Origin: a virus | Strand: one strand, 5' to 3' | IMG/VR virus record: IMGVR_UViG_3300028733_000003 | Span: 1 to 64,000 of that record | DNA length: 64,000 nucleotides | Part shown: piece after piece, positions 1 to 8,931 of the stretch | Numbering within the stretch: the first letter of the stretch is position 1 | Layout: each line of letters begins with the position of its first letter | Program-made: the position numbers and the translations under genes | The notes under the pieces: generated by a model | Seen by the model: the letters and a program-made list of their open reading frames with translations, nothing else | Told to the model about the DNA's origin: nothing | Database searches by the model: none

Positions 1-62
1 CCGCTCGTTTCCTTAACAACATGCGTCACAAGAGTTTGGTATTCCAGTTTGGTCATGAACAT
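1..62 (-). CDS. Partial hypothetical gene, 5' end only
   Basis: Only the first 20 codons are in the window; the reading frame runs off the left edge. The ATG at 62 is preceded by AAGGA seven bases upstream, a good Shine-Dalgarno site. The peptide begins MFMTKLEYQTLVTHVVKETS. No function can be assigned. It is the next gene downstream on the minus strand after the small gene ending at 181. Confidence 0.6.
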   Translation of the reverse strand, partial: MFMTKLEYQTLVTHVVKETS

Positions 63-180
63 TTGATTATCCTTCTTTCATTAAATACGCATCTCCTGGC
101 TAAAAGAGTAGTGCGGTTGGTATATGAGATAAGATAATTCTCATCTCTATTTGTGTAATATGTGATTGAATAGATCTACT

Positions 181-471
181 TCACCATATATCTTCAGACC
201 ATAAAAACTTCCCTGGATGTACAGTTAGCAATAGTTGACCAGCATTGCGTGCAACGACGCGTGCTTCATACCTGTCGACAAATCGTCGTAAGTTTGTTGT
301 GAACCCTTGCTCTTTGATAAAGCCGGATTTGTATCCTGACTCATTCCTTATTTTTTTTACTAGATCAAAGTGACGATATGGGCGAGGCATAAACCACACC
401 TTATCGTCTGGCGTTATTACTGCAATGCCGGTAATGAACTCGTTGTCTGAATATGGAAAATGAATGTCCAC
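181..471 (-). CDS. Hypothetical protein, about 96 aa
   Basis: An open frame running from the GTG at 471, which follows AGGG at a sensible distance. The frame stays open up to an ATG at 510, but that ATG lies inside the perfect hairpin at 487-512 that closes the upstream AAA+ gene and has no Shine-Dalgarno site, so I prefer the GTG. The product is basic and has alternating hydrophobic strands (FITGIAVITP, KVWFMPRPY) that suggest a small beta-rich fold. No family recognised. Confidence 0.55.
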   Translation of the reverse strand: MDIHFPYSDNEFITGIAVITPDDKVWFMPRPYRHFDLVKKIRNESGYKSGFIKEQGFTTNLRRFVDRYEARVVARNAGQLLLTVHPGKFLWSEDIW

Positions 472-486
472 GATGTCCCTACCAAC

Positions 487-512
487 GTATGCCTGGCTGG
501 TTCCAGGCATAC
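487..512 (-). terminator. Hairpin after AAA+ gene
   Basis: Perfect 10-bp inverted repeat (GTATGCCTGG and its complement, 6-base loop) just beyond the stop at 535. There is no strong T-run, so it may stop transcription weakly or protect the 3' end. Confidence 0.55.
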
Positions 513-534
513 GATTGGCTAGGATATGAGACAG

Positions 535-1956
535 TTACCGCCGCACTACACAACCACGGAAAGCGCTGACGTTCTTATCGGTGGCTTCCTTCACCACCTC
601 CAGAGCACCATAGAATGCTTCCGGATCATACTTGTTGCTGATAAAAACGTCTTGCAAAGAACTGCCTGCAATTGGTGCAAACACCCTGTCATCAGGCAGC
701 GCATATTCCGGGAACATCTTCTTGCCATACTCACAGATTTCGGCATGGGTGAGATGACCAATATAGGTCGTCTTATCCACACGTCCCTTCCGAAGCAGCG
801 CTTCATCGATGTTCTCGAGGTTATTGGCGGTCATGAAGATCAGCACTCGATCCAGACCCACTACACCGTCCAGAGTGTTGAGCATCCCAGACAAAGTCAG
901 TCGCTCGAGGTCCATGCTGATTTTATGTTCATCAGCATCTGGGTTTTCGGACTTCTCGCCAAGCTGCCTAACACTAGCTTGTCTGGTAAGCTTTATCATC
1001 TCAACAGCATTGAAAGATGTACCAACCGGTATATCGCTATTTTTGTGTTTGGGGATGTAACGACTCTGAACAGCTTTGCTGCTATCGAAGTCTTCGATGA
1101 GAACGATGCCACCCCATGGCTTTTTCATATAGGAATCCACTTCATCATTGACTGAGAACATGGCGGCTTCAAACCGTTCATCCGACATATCCTGGAGCAT
1201 GATGTTGAAGATGGGAAGATCGTATTCCGTTGCCAGAGCACGAACCAAGCTAGACTTACCAGTTCCAGGAGGACCGTAGAGCACATGGCAGTGTTTGTAC
1301 GCGATGGAGCGGTCATTATACCACTTCTCGCTTGCCATGAATTCATCGATGGAACCGACAATCTCATTCTTGGTTTCCTGATTGAGTATAACGGTATTGA
1401 GCGGTCTGGTCTTCGCCGTAGCATACCGCACCCACCCATCCTTGGCAAACCGAAAGATCTTAATTCCAGTAGATGGAATGGAAGGATAGAACTCATCCAC
1501 CAATTCATCAATCAGATCTTTCTTGCGACCCAGTAGGTTAATAACGAATTCCCTCTTCTCATTCTCGCTACCAGAACTCTGGAGTCTCACCATGCTGTAC
1601 CAGAACAGACGCCTCTTGTAAAAGAAGTAGTGAGTACCAGCACCCGGCATTGTTTGCTTGGAGCCATCCATCGATCCAGAAACAAAGAAGCTTCTGGAGA
1701 ACCGAACTCCCTTTTGTTTACTTGCCCACTTACCAAACGCCAGAAACACTTGGTCGTTACACGCAGGCCAACCACGCGAGTTGTCAATAGAGACAGTAGT
1801 GGTAATCTGTCTCATGATCGATCCCCAGATCTTGCTGGGGACGCTCTTGAAAATAAAACCAATCACGCTCACACCCCACAGCGATGCGATACCCGCAAAT
1901 ACCGGGTTCTTCATCAACTCTGCGTAGTTGTGGTAAATATCCATCAGGTACTGCAT
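535..1956 (-). CDS. BCS1-like AAA+ ATPase with N-terminal membrane segment
   Basis: 473 aa. A hydrophobic segment at residues 18-40 (NPVFAGIASLWGVSVIGFIF) is a likely membrane anchor. It is followed by a beta-rich region, then an AAA+ module: Walker A GPPGTGKSS at 228-236, Walker B IVLIEDFD at 284-291, the LSGMLNTLDGV stretch near 352, sensor-1 FMTANN, and the LLRKGRVD box with the arginine finger region. Order and motifs match the Bcs1/AAA family, which in mitochondria translocates a folded protein across a membrane; bacterial and phage members are uncharacterised, so the substrate here is unknown. ATG at 1956 follows AAGGA. It sits just downstream of thymidylate synthase (22 bp), so it is probably co-transcribed with the dTTP genes. 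Confidence 0.85.
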   Translation of the reverse strand: MQYLMDIYHNYAELMKNPVFAGIASLWGVSVIGFIFKSVPSKIWGSIMRQITTTVSIDNSRGWPACNDQVFLAFGKWASKQKGVRFSRSFFVSGSMDGSKQTMPGAGTHYFFYKRRLFWYSMVRLQSSGSENEKREFVINLLGRKKDLIDELVDEFYPSIPSTGIKIFRFAKDGWVRYATAKTRPLNTVILNQETKNEIVGSIDEFMASEKWYNDRSIAYKHCHVLYGPPGTGKSSLVRALATEYDLPIFNIMLQDMSDERFEAAMFSVNDEVDSYMKKPWGGIVLIEDFDSSKAVQSRYIPKHKNSDIPVGTSFNAVEMIKLTRQASVRQLGEKSENPDADEHKISMDLERLTLSGMLNTLDGVVGLDRVLIFMTANNLENIDEALLRKGRVDKTTYIGHLTHAEICEYGKKMFPEYALPDDRVFAPIAGSSLQDVFISNKYDPEAFYGALEVVKEATDKNVSAFRGCVVRR

Positions 1957-1978
1957 TTGAATGTCCTTTCAGTGCAGC

Positions 1979-2983
1979 TTATTCGACCATCTCGGCTTTG
2001 AGTGCAGGCCCAGGAAAGTAGTTGAAGATTTGGAAGTGACCCGGACAGATCTCAAGCATCCGTTCATACGGGAAGTCCGTACCTTCATACCGCTCGATCT
2101 GATTGCTCAGAACTACGATCGGAGGATAGATCTTTTCCGTACCACGATTGCTGATCTCGATAGCCTGCTCGTAAGCGTTGGCATAGATGTGGCAGTCACC
2201 GCCGGTATGAACCAGCTTGCCGGGCTTGTAGCCGGTAAAGCGACAGATGATGGCGAGCAGCAATGAACACGAGACCCAGTTCGAAGGTAGGCCCAGATAC
2301 GAATCCACACTGCGCTGGTACATCAACAGATCCATCATCCCGTTATTGGGGTTCGGGAAGAATTGGTACAGCAGATGACAGGGCGGCAGTGCCATTTGTT
2401 CGAGCTCATCAGGACGCCAGCCATTGATGATGTGGCGACGACCGAGCGGGTCTGTATTGATACCGTCGATCAGGTTCTTGACCTGGTTGATGCTCGAACC
2501 ATCAGCACACTTCCAGTCGGTCCACTGCTTGCCATAGATACGACCCAGGTCATTGTCACCCTTGCGGTTCGGATTGTGAATCCATTCCGGAGTACCATTG
2601 GCATTCTTGAACCAGAAGTTGCATCCCAGAGATGCAAAGTCTTCGGCATTGTCATAACCCCTGAGGAACCCCAGAAGCTCACCGATGGCCGACATGATCG
2701 GCAACTTGCGTTGAGATGAAGCAGCCAGGATGGAGAAGTCGTCCGGAAGCTTGCTCGTCTCAACATCAAGGTTGGCTTTGAGATCCGATTTCATCTCATC
2801 GAATTCTTTACTGCCCATCAGAAACGGAGACAGGTTGATCGTGGTGGAGATACCAACGAAACGATAGCCTGTCACCTTGGTGCGGTTACCGATCTGCGTA
2901 CCAGAGCCGAGCACCTTGCGCAGGAATCCTGCATAAGCATCACTGACCGCATCCAGTGTGCGATTTTCACTGACTTCACGCAT
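1979..2983 (-). CDS. thyA: Thymidylate synthase
   Basis: 334 aa. It converts dUMP to dTMP using methylene-tetrahydrofolate. The catalytic cysteine is C202 in MALPPCHLLYQF. The phosphate-binding QRSVD (223-227) and the GLPSN and HIYANAYEQ substrate-binding stretches are all present, as is the DPLGRRHIINGW segment. It is longer than E. coli ThyA (264 aa), with an insertion between residues 120 and 150 (WFKNANGTPEWIHNPNR) and a longer N-terminus. The start overlaps the end of the dTMP kinase gene by 8 bases, so the two are translationally coupled and carry out consecutive steps of dTTP synthesis. All key residues seen are intact. Confidence 0.97.
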   Translation of the reverse strand: MREVSENRTLDAVSDAYAGFLRKVLGSGTQIGNRTKVTGYRFVGISTTINLSPFLMGSKEFDEMKSDLKANLDVETSKLPDDFSILAASSQRKLPIMSAIGELLGFLRGYDNAEDFASLGCNFWFKNANGTPEWIHNPNRKGDNDLGRIYGKQWTDWKCADGSSINQVKNLIDGINTDPLGRRHIINGWRPDELEQMALPPCHLLYQFFPNPNNGMMDLLMYQRSVDSYLGLPSNWVSCSLLLAIICRFTGYKPGKLVHTGGDCHIYANAYEQAIEISNRGTEKIYPPIVVLSNQIERYEGTDFPYERMLEICPGHFQIFNYFPGPALKAEMVE

Positions 2984-3713
2984 TTAACTTTCCTTCCAGA
3001 TAGTAACGGATGTCACGAATTGCTTCACTGCAAACTTCATCGGGTGTTTTCGAACAATCCAAAAACATGGTGATCGATTGATTCAATATCCCCAGTCCAT
3101 TTGTCCAGGGATTGATAACTGCGTCTTGCATCCTGGCGGCCATGTCTTTATAGAACGACAGGGGTTTGTTGTCGATCTGTGTTGACCGATCTCGTGCATC
3201 GGTACGGGCTTTCGCCACTTCCCCATCAACATAAGGGACAAGCCCAATGTGCGGAGGCATGAACTCTTTTACAAGCCTTCGTTCAAACAGAGCCCTGCAC
3301 TCGCTGCTGCGAACGTTATATGACGCAATCGTTGTTATGTAGCGTTCAGCAATAACTACCTCACCTTTTTCAAGTTGAGGCGCGATGTTCTGTTTGAGAT
3401 TTGCACCATGGGCATCAAGCAACTTGCTCACAGTGTGCATTTCGAACTCACCCGCACTACCGAGCTCATCAGCACGGGCAAGCATCTCGTCGAGTATCCT
3501 TCGCCCTTCAGATGTGCTGTACAGGGGATGAAACACCAGAACCTCTTTTTGTTCAGGTGCAAACACCCACCCTTTCTTTTCAGAGAGTTCTTTTGTCAGA
3601 TCAGCAATCTCCGACAAAAGCCTCTTCTTGAGCATGTTTGTCAGAGTAGTTTTTCCAGAACCGCCTATCCCATCAACTGAGATAAACAAGCCCTTATTTG
3701 GTGTGTGATTCAT
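2976..3713 (-). CDS. tmk: Thymidylate (dTMP) kinase
   Basis: 245 aa. It phosphorylates dTMP to dTDP. A P-loop GIGGSGKT lies at residues 15-22 immediately after the first beta strand (LFISVD). The middle carries VVIAERYITTIASYNV, matching the DRY/ERY substrate-binding motif of the family. Length is a little above the usual 210 aa. The start ATG overlaps the stop of the preceding 122-aa gene (ATGA), and its own end overlaps thyA, giving a tight three-gene unit. The lid region is divergent, so a different mononucleotide specificity is possible but less likely given the thyA neighbour. Confidence 0.93.
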   Translation of the reverse strand: MNHTPNKGLFISVDGIGGSGKTTLTNMLKKRLLSEIADLTKELSEKKGWVFAPEQKEVLVFHPLYSTSEGRRILDEMLARADELGSAGEFEMHTVSKLLDAHGANLKQNIAPQLEKGEVVIAERYITTIASYNVRSSECRALFERRLVKEFMPPHIGLVPYVDGEVAKARTDARDRSTQIDNKPLSFYKDMAARMQDAVINPWTNGLGILNQSITMFLDCSKTPDEVCSEAIRDIRYYLEGKLNA

Positions 3714-4078
3714 ACATCCTCTCTTTTTACAGTCAGCAATCCGTATTGGAGATCATAGAAATCGTATGGGATGATTCCATTGAGGTACATCCCAAGCTCA
3801 GTTGCCTTGTCCCTTAACGAGTAAGCCAAATAGCTTATTGCGTCATAGAGCTGACTCATCCGCTGCTCGGTATATCCATCGTCAGAGAAAGAGTTTGTTA
3901 CTTCAATAATCGAATCATCAAGGCGCTGCCCCCATAATTCTTCTTTCCATAGAGCCGACCAAAGTTCACACAGGATCGGGTCTATGTCGTAATCGATGCT
4001 AGCGGCTCTCATTTGTTTTGAGAATTCTTTAAGAATGCTAGCAATATCGATACGCACATGAGTCGGAATTTGCTGCAT
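3710..4078 (-). CDS. Hypothetical protein, 122 aa
   Basis: First gene of the tmk-thyA-AAA unit; ATG at 4078 follows GGGAG. The product is mostly alpha-helical by composition and acidic, with no recognised motif. Its stop overlaps the tmk start by four bases. Divergent to it lies the DUF1353 gene, leaving about 75 bp (4079-4153) that must hold any promoters for both directions. Confidence 0.75.
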   Translation of the reverse strand: MQQIPTHVRIDIASILKEFSKQMRAASIDYDIDPILCELWSALWKEELWGQRLDDSIIEVTNSFSDDGYTEQRMSQLYDAISYLAYSLRDKATELGMYLNGIIPYDFYDLQYGLLTVKREDV

Positions 4079-4153
4079 CAGTCACTCCCAATTAAGCTTC
4101 ATCATTAGAATAATGAGTGATTGACTTTTGTTAATACACAATTGGAAATCAAG

Positions 4154-4633
4154 ATGAAACTCGAATCAGGGTACTTCGATACCGATGTGATGATCTCATA
4201 TGCACATCGCCCCTCCTCTGTTCTCCGCACGGATCTGTGGGAAACCAAGAACATCACTACCTTCTATGCGAAAGACCAGCACACTGGAGATAAGTACAAG
4301 GTAACAGTCCCTAAGGGGTATCTGTCTGATGGAGCCACTGTTCCCCGCATGTTCTGGGACTTTGCGCCTACAATGGGACGCTACACTCAGTCCGTCATAC
4401 TTCATGACTGGCTGTGCGAATACCTCACAGTTTACGACATCACCAACAAACCCATCCGTATCACACGCGCTGATGCTGATGAGTTTCTTCGAGTGGCGAT
4501 GATCTCACATAACGTATCACGTTTCCATAAGTTTTTACTTTACTCTGGTGTTCGCATTTATGCGATTCTCACTGGAGTCAAAGGACCGCACCTTAGTGAA
4601 GGTAAACGGGCTTTGGAGAGGCTTGAGTTCTAA
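4154..4633 (+). CDS. DUF1353 family protein
   Basis: 159 aa. It matches the phage and prophage DUF1353 family in its signature PKGYLSDGATVPRMFW, followed by SVILHDWLCEY and ITRADADEFLRVAM. The conserved His-Asp pair (HDW) and the DGA motif suggest a small metal-binding enzyme-like fold, but the family has no proven function. I take the ATG at 4154 rather than an upstream TTG at 4121; only a weak GGAA precedes it. Stands alone on the plus strand and ends at a bidirectional hairpin. Confidence 0.85.
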   Translation: MKLESGYFDTDVMISYAHRPSSVLRTDLWETKNITTFYAKDQHTGDKYKVTVPKGYLSDGATVPRMFWDFAPTMGRYTQSVILHDWLCEYLTVYDITNKPIRITRADADEFLRVAMISHNVSRFHKFLLYSGVRIYAILTGVKGPHLSEGKRALERLEF

Positions 4634-4640
4634 ATAGCTA

Positions 4641-4683
4641 TACACACTCTCTGAGAGCCTAAAAAGCTCTCAGAGAGTGTGTA
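4641..4683. terminator. Bidirectional hairpin between convergent genes
   Basis: Perfect 18-bp stem with a 7-base loop (CTAAAAA), placed between the plus-strand DUF1353 gene and the minus-strand gene ending at 4694. It could end transcription in both directions. Confidence 0.8.
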
Positions 4684-4693
4684 TGCCTGTGCA

Positions 4694-6058
4694 TTACTGG
4701 TTCACAGTGGTCTTATTGTTGACAAACACCATTAGTGCTACGTTATGGATGTACTGCGTTGCGAACGTGGCCTTATCCTTGGCATAGATGTACTCCATCG
4801 CTGCAATCAAAATGCCATCAACTTGTTTCACCTCTTCTTTCTCGAGGTAGAACATTCGAACAGGCATTCCGGGATAAAGAGCATCGGGATAAGCGTGCTC
4901 CCACACCAACTGCAATGATGCACAGTTACGCCTAGCCAATTCAGAATACTGAACATAGCTGTTGGAGTTAATCGCCAACCCTGAGAGCTTGACGTTATTG
5001 GTTCCAGACTTACGAGCTTTTGATATCACTTCAGTGACATTGGTAGCTCTGTCCACAATGGCTTTGTTGTTGGAGACACTAGCAAAGCCATCAATGAACT
5101 TTGAAGCATCAGCAAACCGAATACCGTTGCCTAACTGCAAATCTTGCTGATCAGACTTATCCTCGAAGGATGCTTTACCAGTAGCCAAAATGGTCGTATT
5201 GGTTCCATCGATTTTGTACGTCTTCTCAACACCCGGATACATATCCGAAGGCACATTAATGATAGTCAGTGTCTTCTTACCGCTGGAGAACCTGGTGGTG
5301 TCATATGCAGGATAGACGTACCAATACCCATTCGAGTAGTAGTACGAGAACCCGGCACTATAAACACCACCGCAACTCTCATGCATGAAAGCAGGTGCGC
5401 GATGCAGAGGGGTGCCCTGTGGGATGACGATATGTTCACGAACTTCAGTGTGTGTGGCAGGGACCATATCCACACCCTTCACTGCATACTCGGCAGGTAC
5501 TTTGTCCTTAGCTGACTCATCAATTAAAAGAGCCTTGAGCGCTTCCTCGATGGATGCTTTCCTGAACGTTCTACCCACTGACCTGACTCGAGCTTTATCA
5601 ACATAAATGTCGATGAGCTGAATAGTTGCTGCAATGATGTTTGTTCGATCAAGCTTATCAGCGTCGATCAGTGTTTTGTTCTGAGCTTCCAGAATAGGGT
5701 CGCTGATATCCTCAACAAGCACACCCACAAAACGACGAGTGAGGGTCTTGTATTTGGGATCAGTGAGTTTGGTTGTCGGATTGATAGGTTCTGCAATAAT
5801 CGTGACTTCGATGAAGTTGCGATTCCTGTAGATCTTCGTCAGGTAAGTACCTGCACCTATCATGAATTCAATCATGTGTTCATCGCAATAGTTCTCGAAG
5901 AATGCACGATTGATGTCCTGTGAGATTACTTTCAATGGCTCAATTGTTTCACCGTTGACATGAATCTGCATCTTGTAGAAGTAATGCACTGGCATGTTGT
6001 CAGCTGCAAAGATCTTGTTTACTTCCAGCTGTAGTGGGGATTCTTGAAACTCCATCAC
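4694..6058 (-). CDS. Putative virion structural protein, 454 aa
   Basis: Beta-rich protein with a mid-region dominated by aromatic residues (SAGFSYYYSNGYWYVYPAYD), then an alpha/beta C-terminal half. The start overlaps the stop of the 212-aa gene upstream by four bases, and the operon leads from small structural genes. Beta-barrel hub proteins of contractile tails have similar size and composition, so a baseplate-hub or tail-tip role is possible, but I see no diagnostic motif. No signal peptide or membrane segment. Confidence 0.7.
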   Translation of the reverse strand: MMEFQESPLQLEVNKIFAADNMPVHYFYKMQIHVNGETIEPLKVISQDINRAFFENYCDEHMIEFMIGAGTYLTKIYRNRNFIEVTIIAEPINPTTKLTDPKYKTLTRRFVGVLVEDISDPILEAQNKTLIDADKLDRTNIIAATIQLIDIYVDKARVRSVGRTFRKASIEEALKALLIDESAKDKVPAEYAVKGVDMVPATHTEVREHIVIPQGTPLHRAPAFMHESCGGVYSAGFSYYYSNGYWYVYPAYDTTRFSSGKKTLTIINVPSDMYPGVEKTYKIDGTNTTILATGKASFEDKSDQQDLQLGNGIRFADASKFIDGFASVSNNKAIVDRATNVTEVISKARKSGTNNVKLSGLAINSNSYVQYSELARRNCASLQLVWEHAYPDALYPGMPVRMFYLEKEEVKQVDGILIAAMEYIYAKDKATFATQYIHNVALMVFVNNKTTVNQ

Positions 6059-6693
6059 TTACCCCTATTTCTTCCTGAGTAGAAGTTGTAGTTCAAGCTC
6101 TCCTGCACCTGGGAGAATGCTTCGGCGAAAGAGTCTCTCTGAGGTGGCACATACTCTCCATCCTCATGATTGATCTCACCTCTCGTGCCTTGGAGAATAG
6201 ATGTATTTGAGATAGGGCTCTGATCCATGAACACAAACTCTTCATGATCCACTTTGGGGAGATCCCATTTAGCATGATCGTAAACAGCGTCTGCAAACTG
6301 GTTCATCAGCTCCAAGTCTTCAAAGGGGGCATCGAGAATGTTGATCTGTGTCGTTAGGATTCTATTCCAGTGGACCAGATAGTTGGTAACGTGCTGATAG
6401 ATCTTAATCACATCATCACGAAGCTTCACTCCCACCACTACTCCCTTACGGTAGTACTCAACCATCTCATCAATGGTCATCATGGTGTCTATGCGCTCGT
6501 TGAGCATAGCCCTGTCATCAGCTCTGTCTCCAGATGTTGGAGTACCAAACTGCTTGACATAGTCAGCAGACATGGAGTGTATGTATGGAACAGTTGCCCT
6601 GAACTTAGGGTTGAAGATATACCAATCAGGAGTCCTTTTTCCTTCAGGCACCCAATTGGTAGCTATTTTTCTTGGAGCATTGAGGTCGGGCAT
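6055..6693 (-). CDS. Putative virion-associated protein, 212 aa
   Basis: ATG at 6693 preceded by AGGAGG. Mixed helical protein, no recognised domain; the C-terminal 40 residues are polar and likely flexible. Translationally coupled to the 454-aa gene by the four-base overlap, so probably made in the same amounts and possibly part of the same assembly. Confidence 0.7.
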   Translation of the reverse strand: MPDLNAPRKIATNWVPEGKRTPDWYIFNPKFRATVPYIHSMSADYVKQFGTPTSGDRADDRAMLNERIDTMMTIDEMVEYYRKGVVVGVKLRDDVIKIYQHVTNYLVHWNRILTTQINILDAPFEDLELMNQFADAVYDHAKWDLPKVDHEEFVFMDQSPISNTSILQGTRGEINHEDGEYVPPQRDSFAEAFSQVQESLNYNFYSGRNRGK

Positions 6694-6740
6694 TCTAACC
6701 TCCTAATTGATAGACCAGATGATTTGACACTGCGGTATAA

Positions 6741-6774
6741 ACTCCATCAGACTGCTTTAACAGTCTGATGGAGT
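6741..6774 (-). terminator. Hairpin after fibre operon
   Basis: Perfect 14-bp stem (ACTCCATCAGACTG) with loop CTTTAA, ten bases past the stop of the last fibre gene at 6784. Confidence 0.75.
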
Positions 6775-6783
6775 ATTTGCCGA

Positions 6784-7737
6784 TTAGTACGGAAGAGCTG
6801 TGCAGGCACCAATCACGATATGACTGACCGGAGTGCCGCTGGGATCACTGAAACCATTGGCATCGCAAGTCACCGGAAGGATGTCACCATACACACCCAG
6901 TCCGGTCGGAAGAGTCTTCAAACCAAAGACTCGACCGCGCCAGTCAAACGAAGCGGCAGTTGCATCCACACCAGGACTGGCCTTCGTCGCTACCAGGTTG
7001 GACAGATTGGAGGCAGTGGTGACGAAGTTCGGGGTACTGACCATTGCACCCAAGCTACCTGAGTAGATTGTGTGGGCAGTACCGGAGTAGTTACTACCAC
7101 CGATGCTGCCGACGATTCCATTGGGAGAAATGAGCGCATTGCCCATGGCAGCAGGCTTCCCGACCAGTCCTGCACGATTTCGAGGAACGCCACCGACAGT
7201 ACTGAAATACTGCGTGTTGGAATCCAGGACGTCTGCTCGCAAATGCATACCGGTCGTCATGAAAAAGTTCGGCACGCCAAGAGCAGGAGTATCAGCAGGA
7301 TTGTCTCTGGTGAACTCAAAAAGACCAGCACCATCGTTTCTGGTGGTGAAAGCATTGTTGAGTTGCAGATAAAGGTAACGTGCTGAACAAAACACGTTAA
7401 TCGTCATGCTGGTGAGAGAAATGGAGAGCTGATACAGCGTGCCAGAACCGTCCAGATAGACTTGGTTCGTGCCAGAGTGACTGGTAGTATTCCAGTTCTC
7501 GAACACGTTGAGGTACATCGCATTCGATGCCGAATACAAGACCTGCGCATACTTGTAGTTGACGTTATCGTAGCATTTGCTACGAAACACCACATTGGTG
7601 GTGGAGACTTGATCCCAGACAGTCCATCCAGCAGCCGTTAGGGTGTCGCTGATGGCTTGCAGAATTTCGGCTCCGGTTGTGTTTGCAAAAACCAAAGCCT
7701 TACTGTTGGGACCAAGTACGGTGGCGGTGACAGCCAT
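6784..7737 (-). CDS. Putative tail fibre/receptor-binding protein (copy B of tandem pair)
   Basis: 317 aa. ATG at 7737 follows AAAGGA. Rich in Asn, Thr, Ser and Gly with short beta strands, as in fibre tips. It is a clear paralogue of the gene at 7963-8931: both have GW-WDQVSTTNVV near residue 33, STVGGVPRNR and GLxGKPAAxGNA in the middle, and VDATA--DxRGRVFGLK-P-G near the C-terminus, ending in a hydrophobic ALPY/ALPL. The N-terminal half is the more conserved. It is placed downstream of other tail-fibre-type genes, which supports a distal fibre or spike role. Confidence 0.75.
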   Translation of the reverse strand: MAVTATVLGPNSKALVFANTTGAEILQAISDTLTAAGWTVWDQVSTTNVVFRSKCYDNVNYKYAQVLYSASNAMYLNVFENWNTTSHSGTNQVYLDGSGTLYQLSISLTSMTINVFCSARYLYLQLNNAFTTRNDGAGLFEFTRDNPADTPALGVPNFFMTTGMHLRADVLDSNTQYFSTVGGVPRNRAGLVGKPAAMGNALISPNGIVGSIGGSNYSGTAHTIYSGSLGAMVSTPNFVTTASNLSNLVATKASPGVDATAASFDWRGRVFGLKTLPTGLGVYGDILPVTCDANGFSDPSGTPVSHIVIGACTALPY

Positions 7738-7750
7738 TTGAATTCCTTTC

Positions 7751-7960
7751 TTAACTCCAGTACTGGACAATTCCCGTCGACACAGTCATACCCTTGCTAC
7801 CAAGAGTATAGCGGCCAGTAGAATTGTAGCAGTTCTTGAATGATCCGTTGATAACGGGGGTAGCGTTGGTGAGTCGAACAAGCGAAGTCTTTGCTTGACG
7901 CGACACATATGCTGACACCAACGCTTGACCGTTCATGCTAGCTGCAGTGAGTGTGGCCAT
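7751..7960 (-). CDS. Small fibre-associated protein, 69 aa
   Basis: It lies exactly between the two fibre paralogues, 2 bp after one and 13 bp before the other. The sequence has beta-strand-like alternation and a conserved-looking NCYNSTGRYTLGSKGMTV stretch. It could be a fibre subunit or chaperone. The start ATG at 7960 lies two bases past the preceding stop, which suggests translational coupling. Confidence 0.7.
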   Translation of the reverse strand: MATLTAASMNGQALVSAYVSRQAKTSLVRLTNATPVINGSFKNCYNSTGRYTLGSKGMTVSTGIVQYWS

Positions 7961-7962
7961 GA

Positions 7963-8931
7963 TCAGAGGGGAAGTGCGAAGTAGGTGAAGAGCATGTGGT
8001 CAGCCAGCGTACCGCTACTCGAATCCGAGAATCCGTTCGCATCAACCGGAACCTGAACCACATCGCCATTGTTGCCGTATCCAGCCGGGATAAGCTTCAA
8101 TCCAAAAACCCGACCACGGAAATCCGGCTTGGATGCCGTTGCATCGACGCCATTGAGCGATTTCAGGCTCGATAGCGCATTTGCCGTGACCATGTTGGTA
8201 ATGAAACACGGTGTTGCCACGATAGCGGCACCGGTAGTGCTCGGATACGCGATCACTGCATTTGCATTCTGAGTGGTGCTTGAGCCATCACCGGAGAATA
8301 TTCCGGAAACACCAATAGGCGACATGAATGCATTACCGGCCGCAGCGGGCTTGCCGGTCAGGCCATACCGATTCCTCGGGACACCGCCGACCGTGTTGTA
8401 GTACGCCACGCCGCCACCGGTATTTCCGCCCGACTGCATACCAGGACTGGATGTGATGAGAAAGTTCGGGAACCCATTGGCTGGCAGATCGGTGGGATTG
8501 TCGCGATAGAATTCGAACACGCCCACGTTCGAGGCCAGTACTGACGGGTTGTTGTTAACGATGAAATGCACATATCTCGCAGAATAAAACAGTGAGATAT
8601 TGCACATGTTCGTAGAAATAGTGACAGACGTTGAAGATCCGCCAATGTCGTAATACGCCAGGTTAGTCCCAACGTGAGTGCTGTTGTTCCAACCCTCGTA
8701 AGTCGAGACATTCAGAGCACTTGCACTGATGAGCAACTGCAAGTACTTGTAGTTCACGCCGTCGTAACATTTGTTGCGCAGAACCACGTTGGTGGTGGAG
8801 ACTTGATCCCAAATCTCCCAGCCGCTGGTAACGATGATGTCACGAATGGTAGCCAGGATGTTGGCAATGGTGTCGTTATCGACACTCATCACCTTGGAAT
8901 TCTGACCCAGGGTAGTGATCGAGATGGTCAT
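7963..8931 (-). CDS. Putative tail fibre/receptor-binding protein (copy A of tandem pair)
   Basis: 322 aa. Paralogue of the gene at 6784-7737 along nearly its whole length, including GWEIWDQVSTTNVV, NTVGGVPRNR, GLTGKPAAAGNA and FRGRVFGLK. DNA identity is also visible: a stretch of about 29 bases around the shared WDQVSTTNV codons is nearly identical at 7589 and 8783. The start overlaps the end of the 138-aa gene by four bases and has GGAG upstream. Divergence is greatest after residue 60, as expected for receptor-contact surfaces. Confidence 0.75.
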   Translation of the reverse strand: MTISITTLGQNSKVMSVDNDTIANILATIRDIIVTSGWEIWDQVSTTNVVLRNKCYDGVNYKYLQLLISASALNVSTYEGWNNSTHVGTNLAYYDIGGSSTSVTISTNMCNISLFYSARYVHFIVNNNPSVLASNVGVFEFYRDNPTDLPANGFPNFLITSSPGMQSGGNTGGGVAYYNTVGGVPRNRYGLTGKPAAAGNAFMSPIGVSGIFSGDGSSTTQNANAVIAYPSTTGAAIVATPCFITNMVTANALSSLKSLNGVDATASKPDFRGRVFGLKLIPAGYGNNGDVVQVPVDANGFSDSSSGTLADHMLFTYFALPL

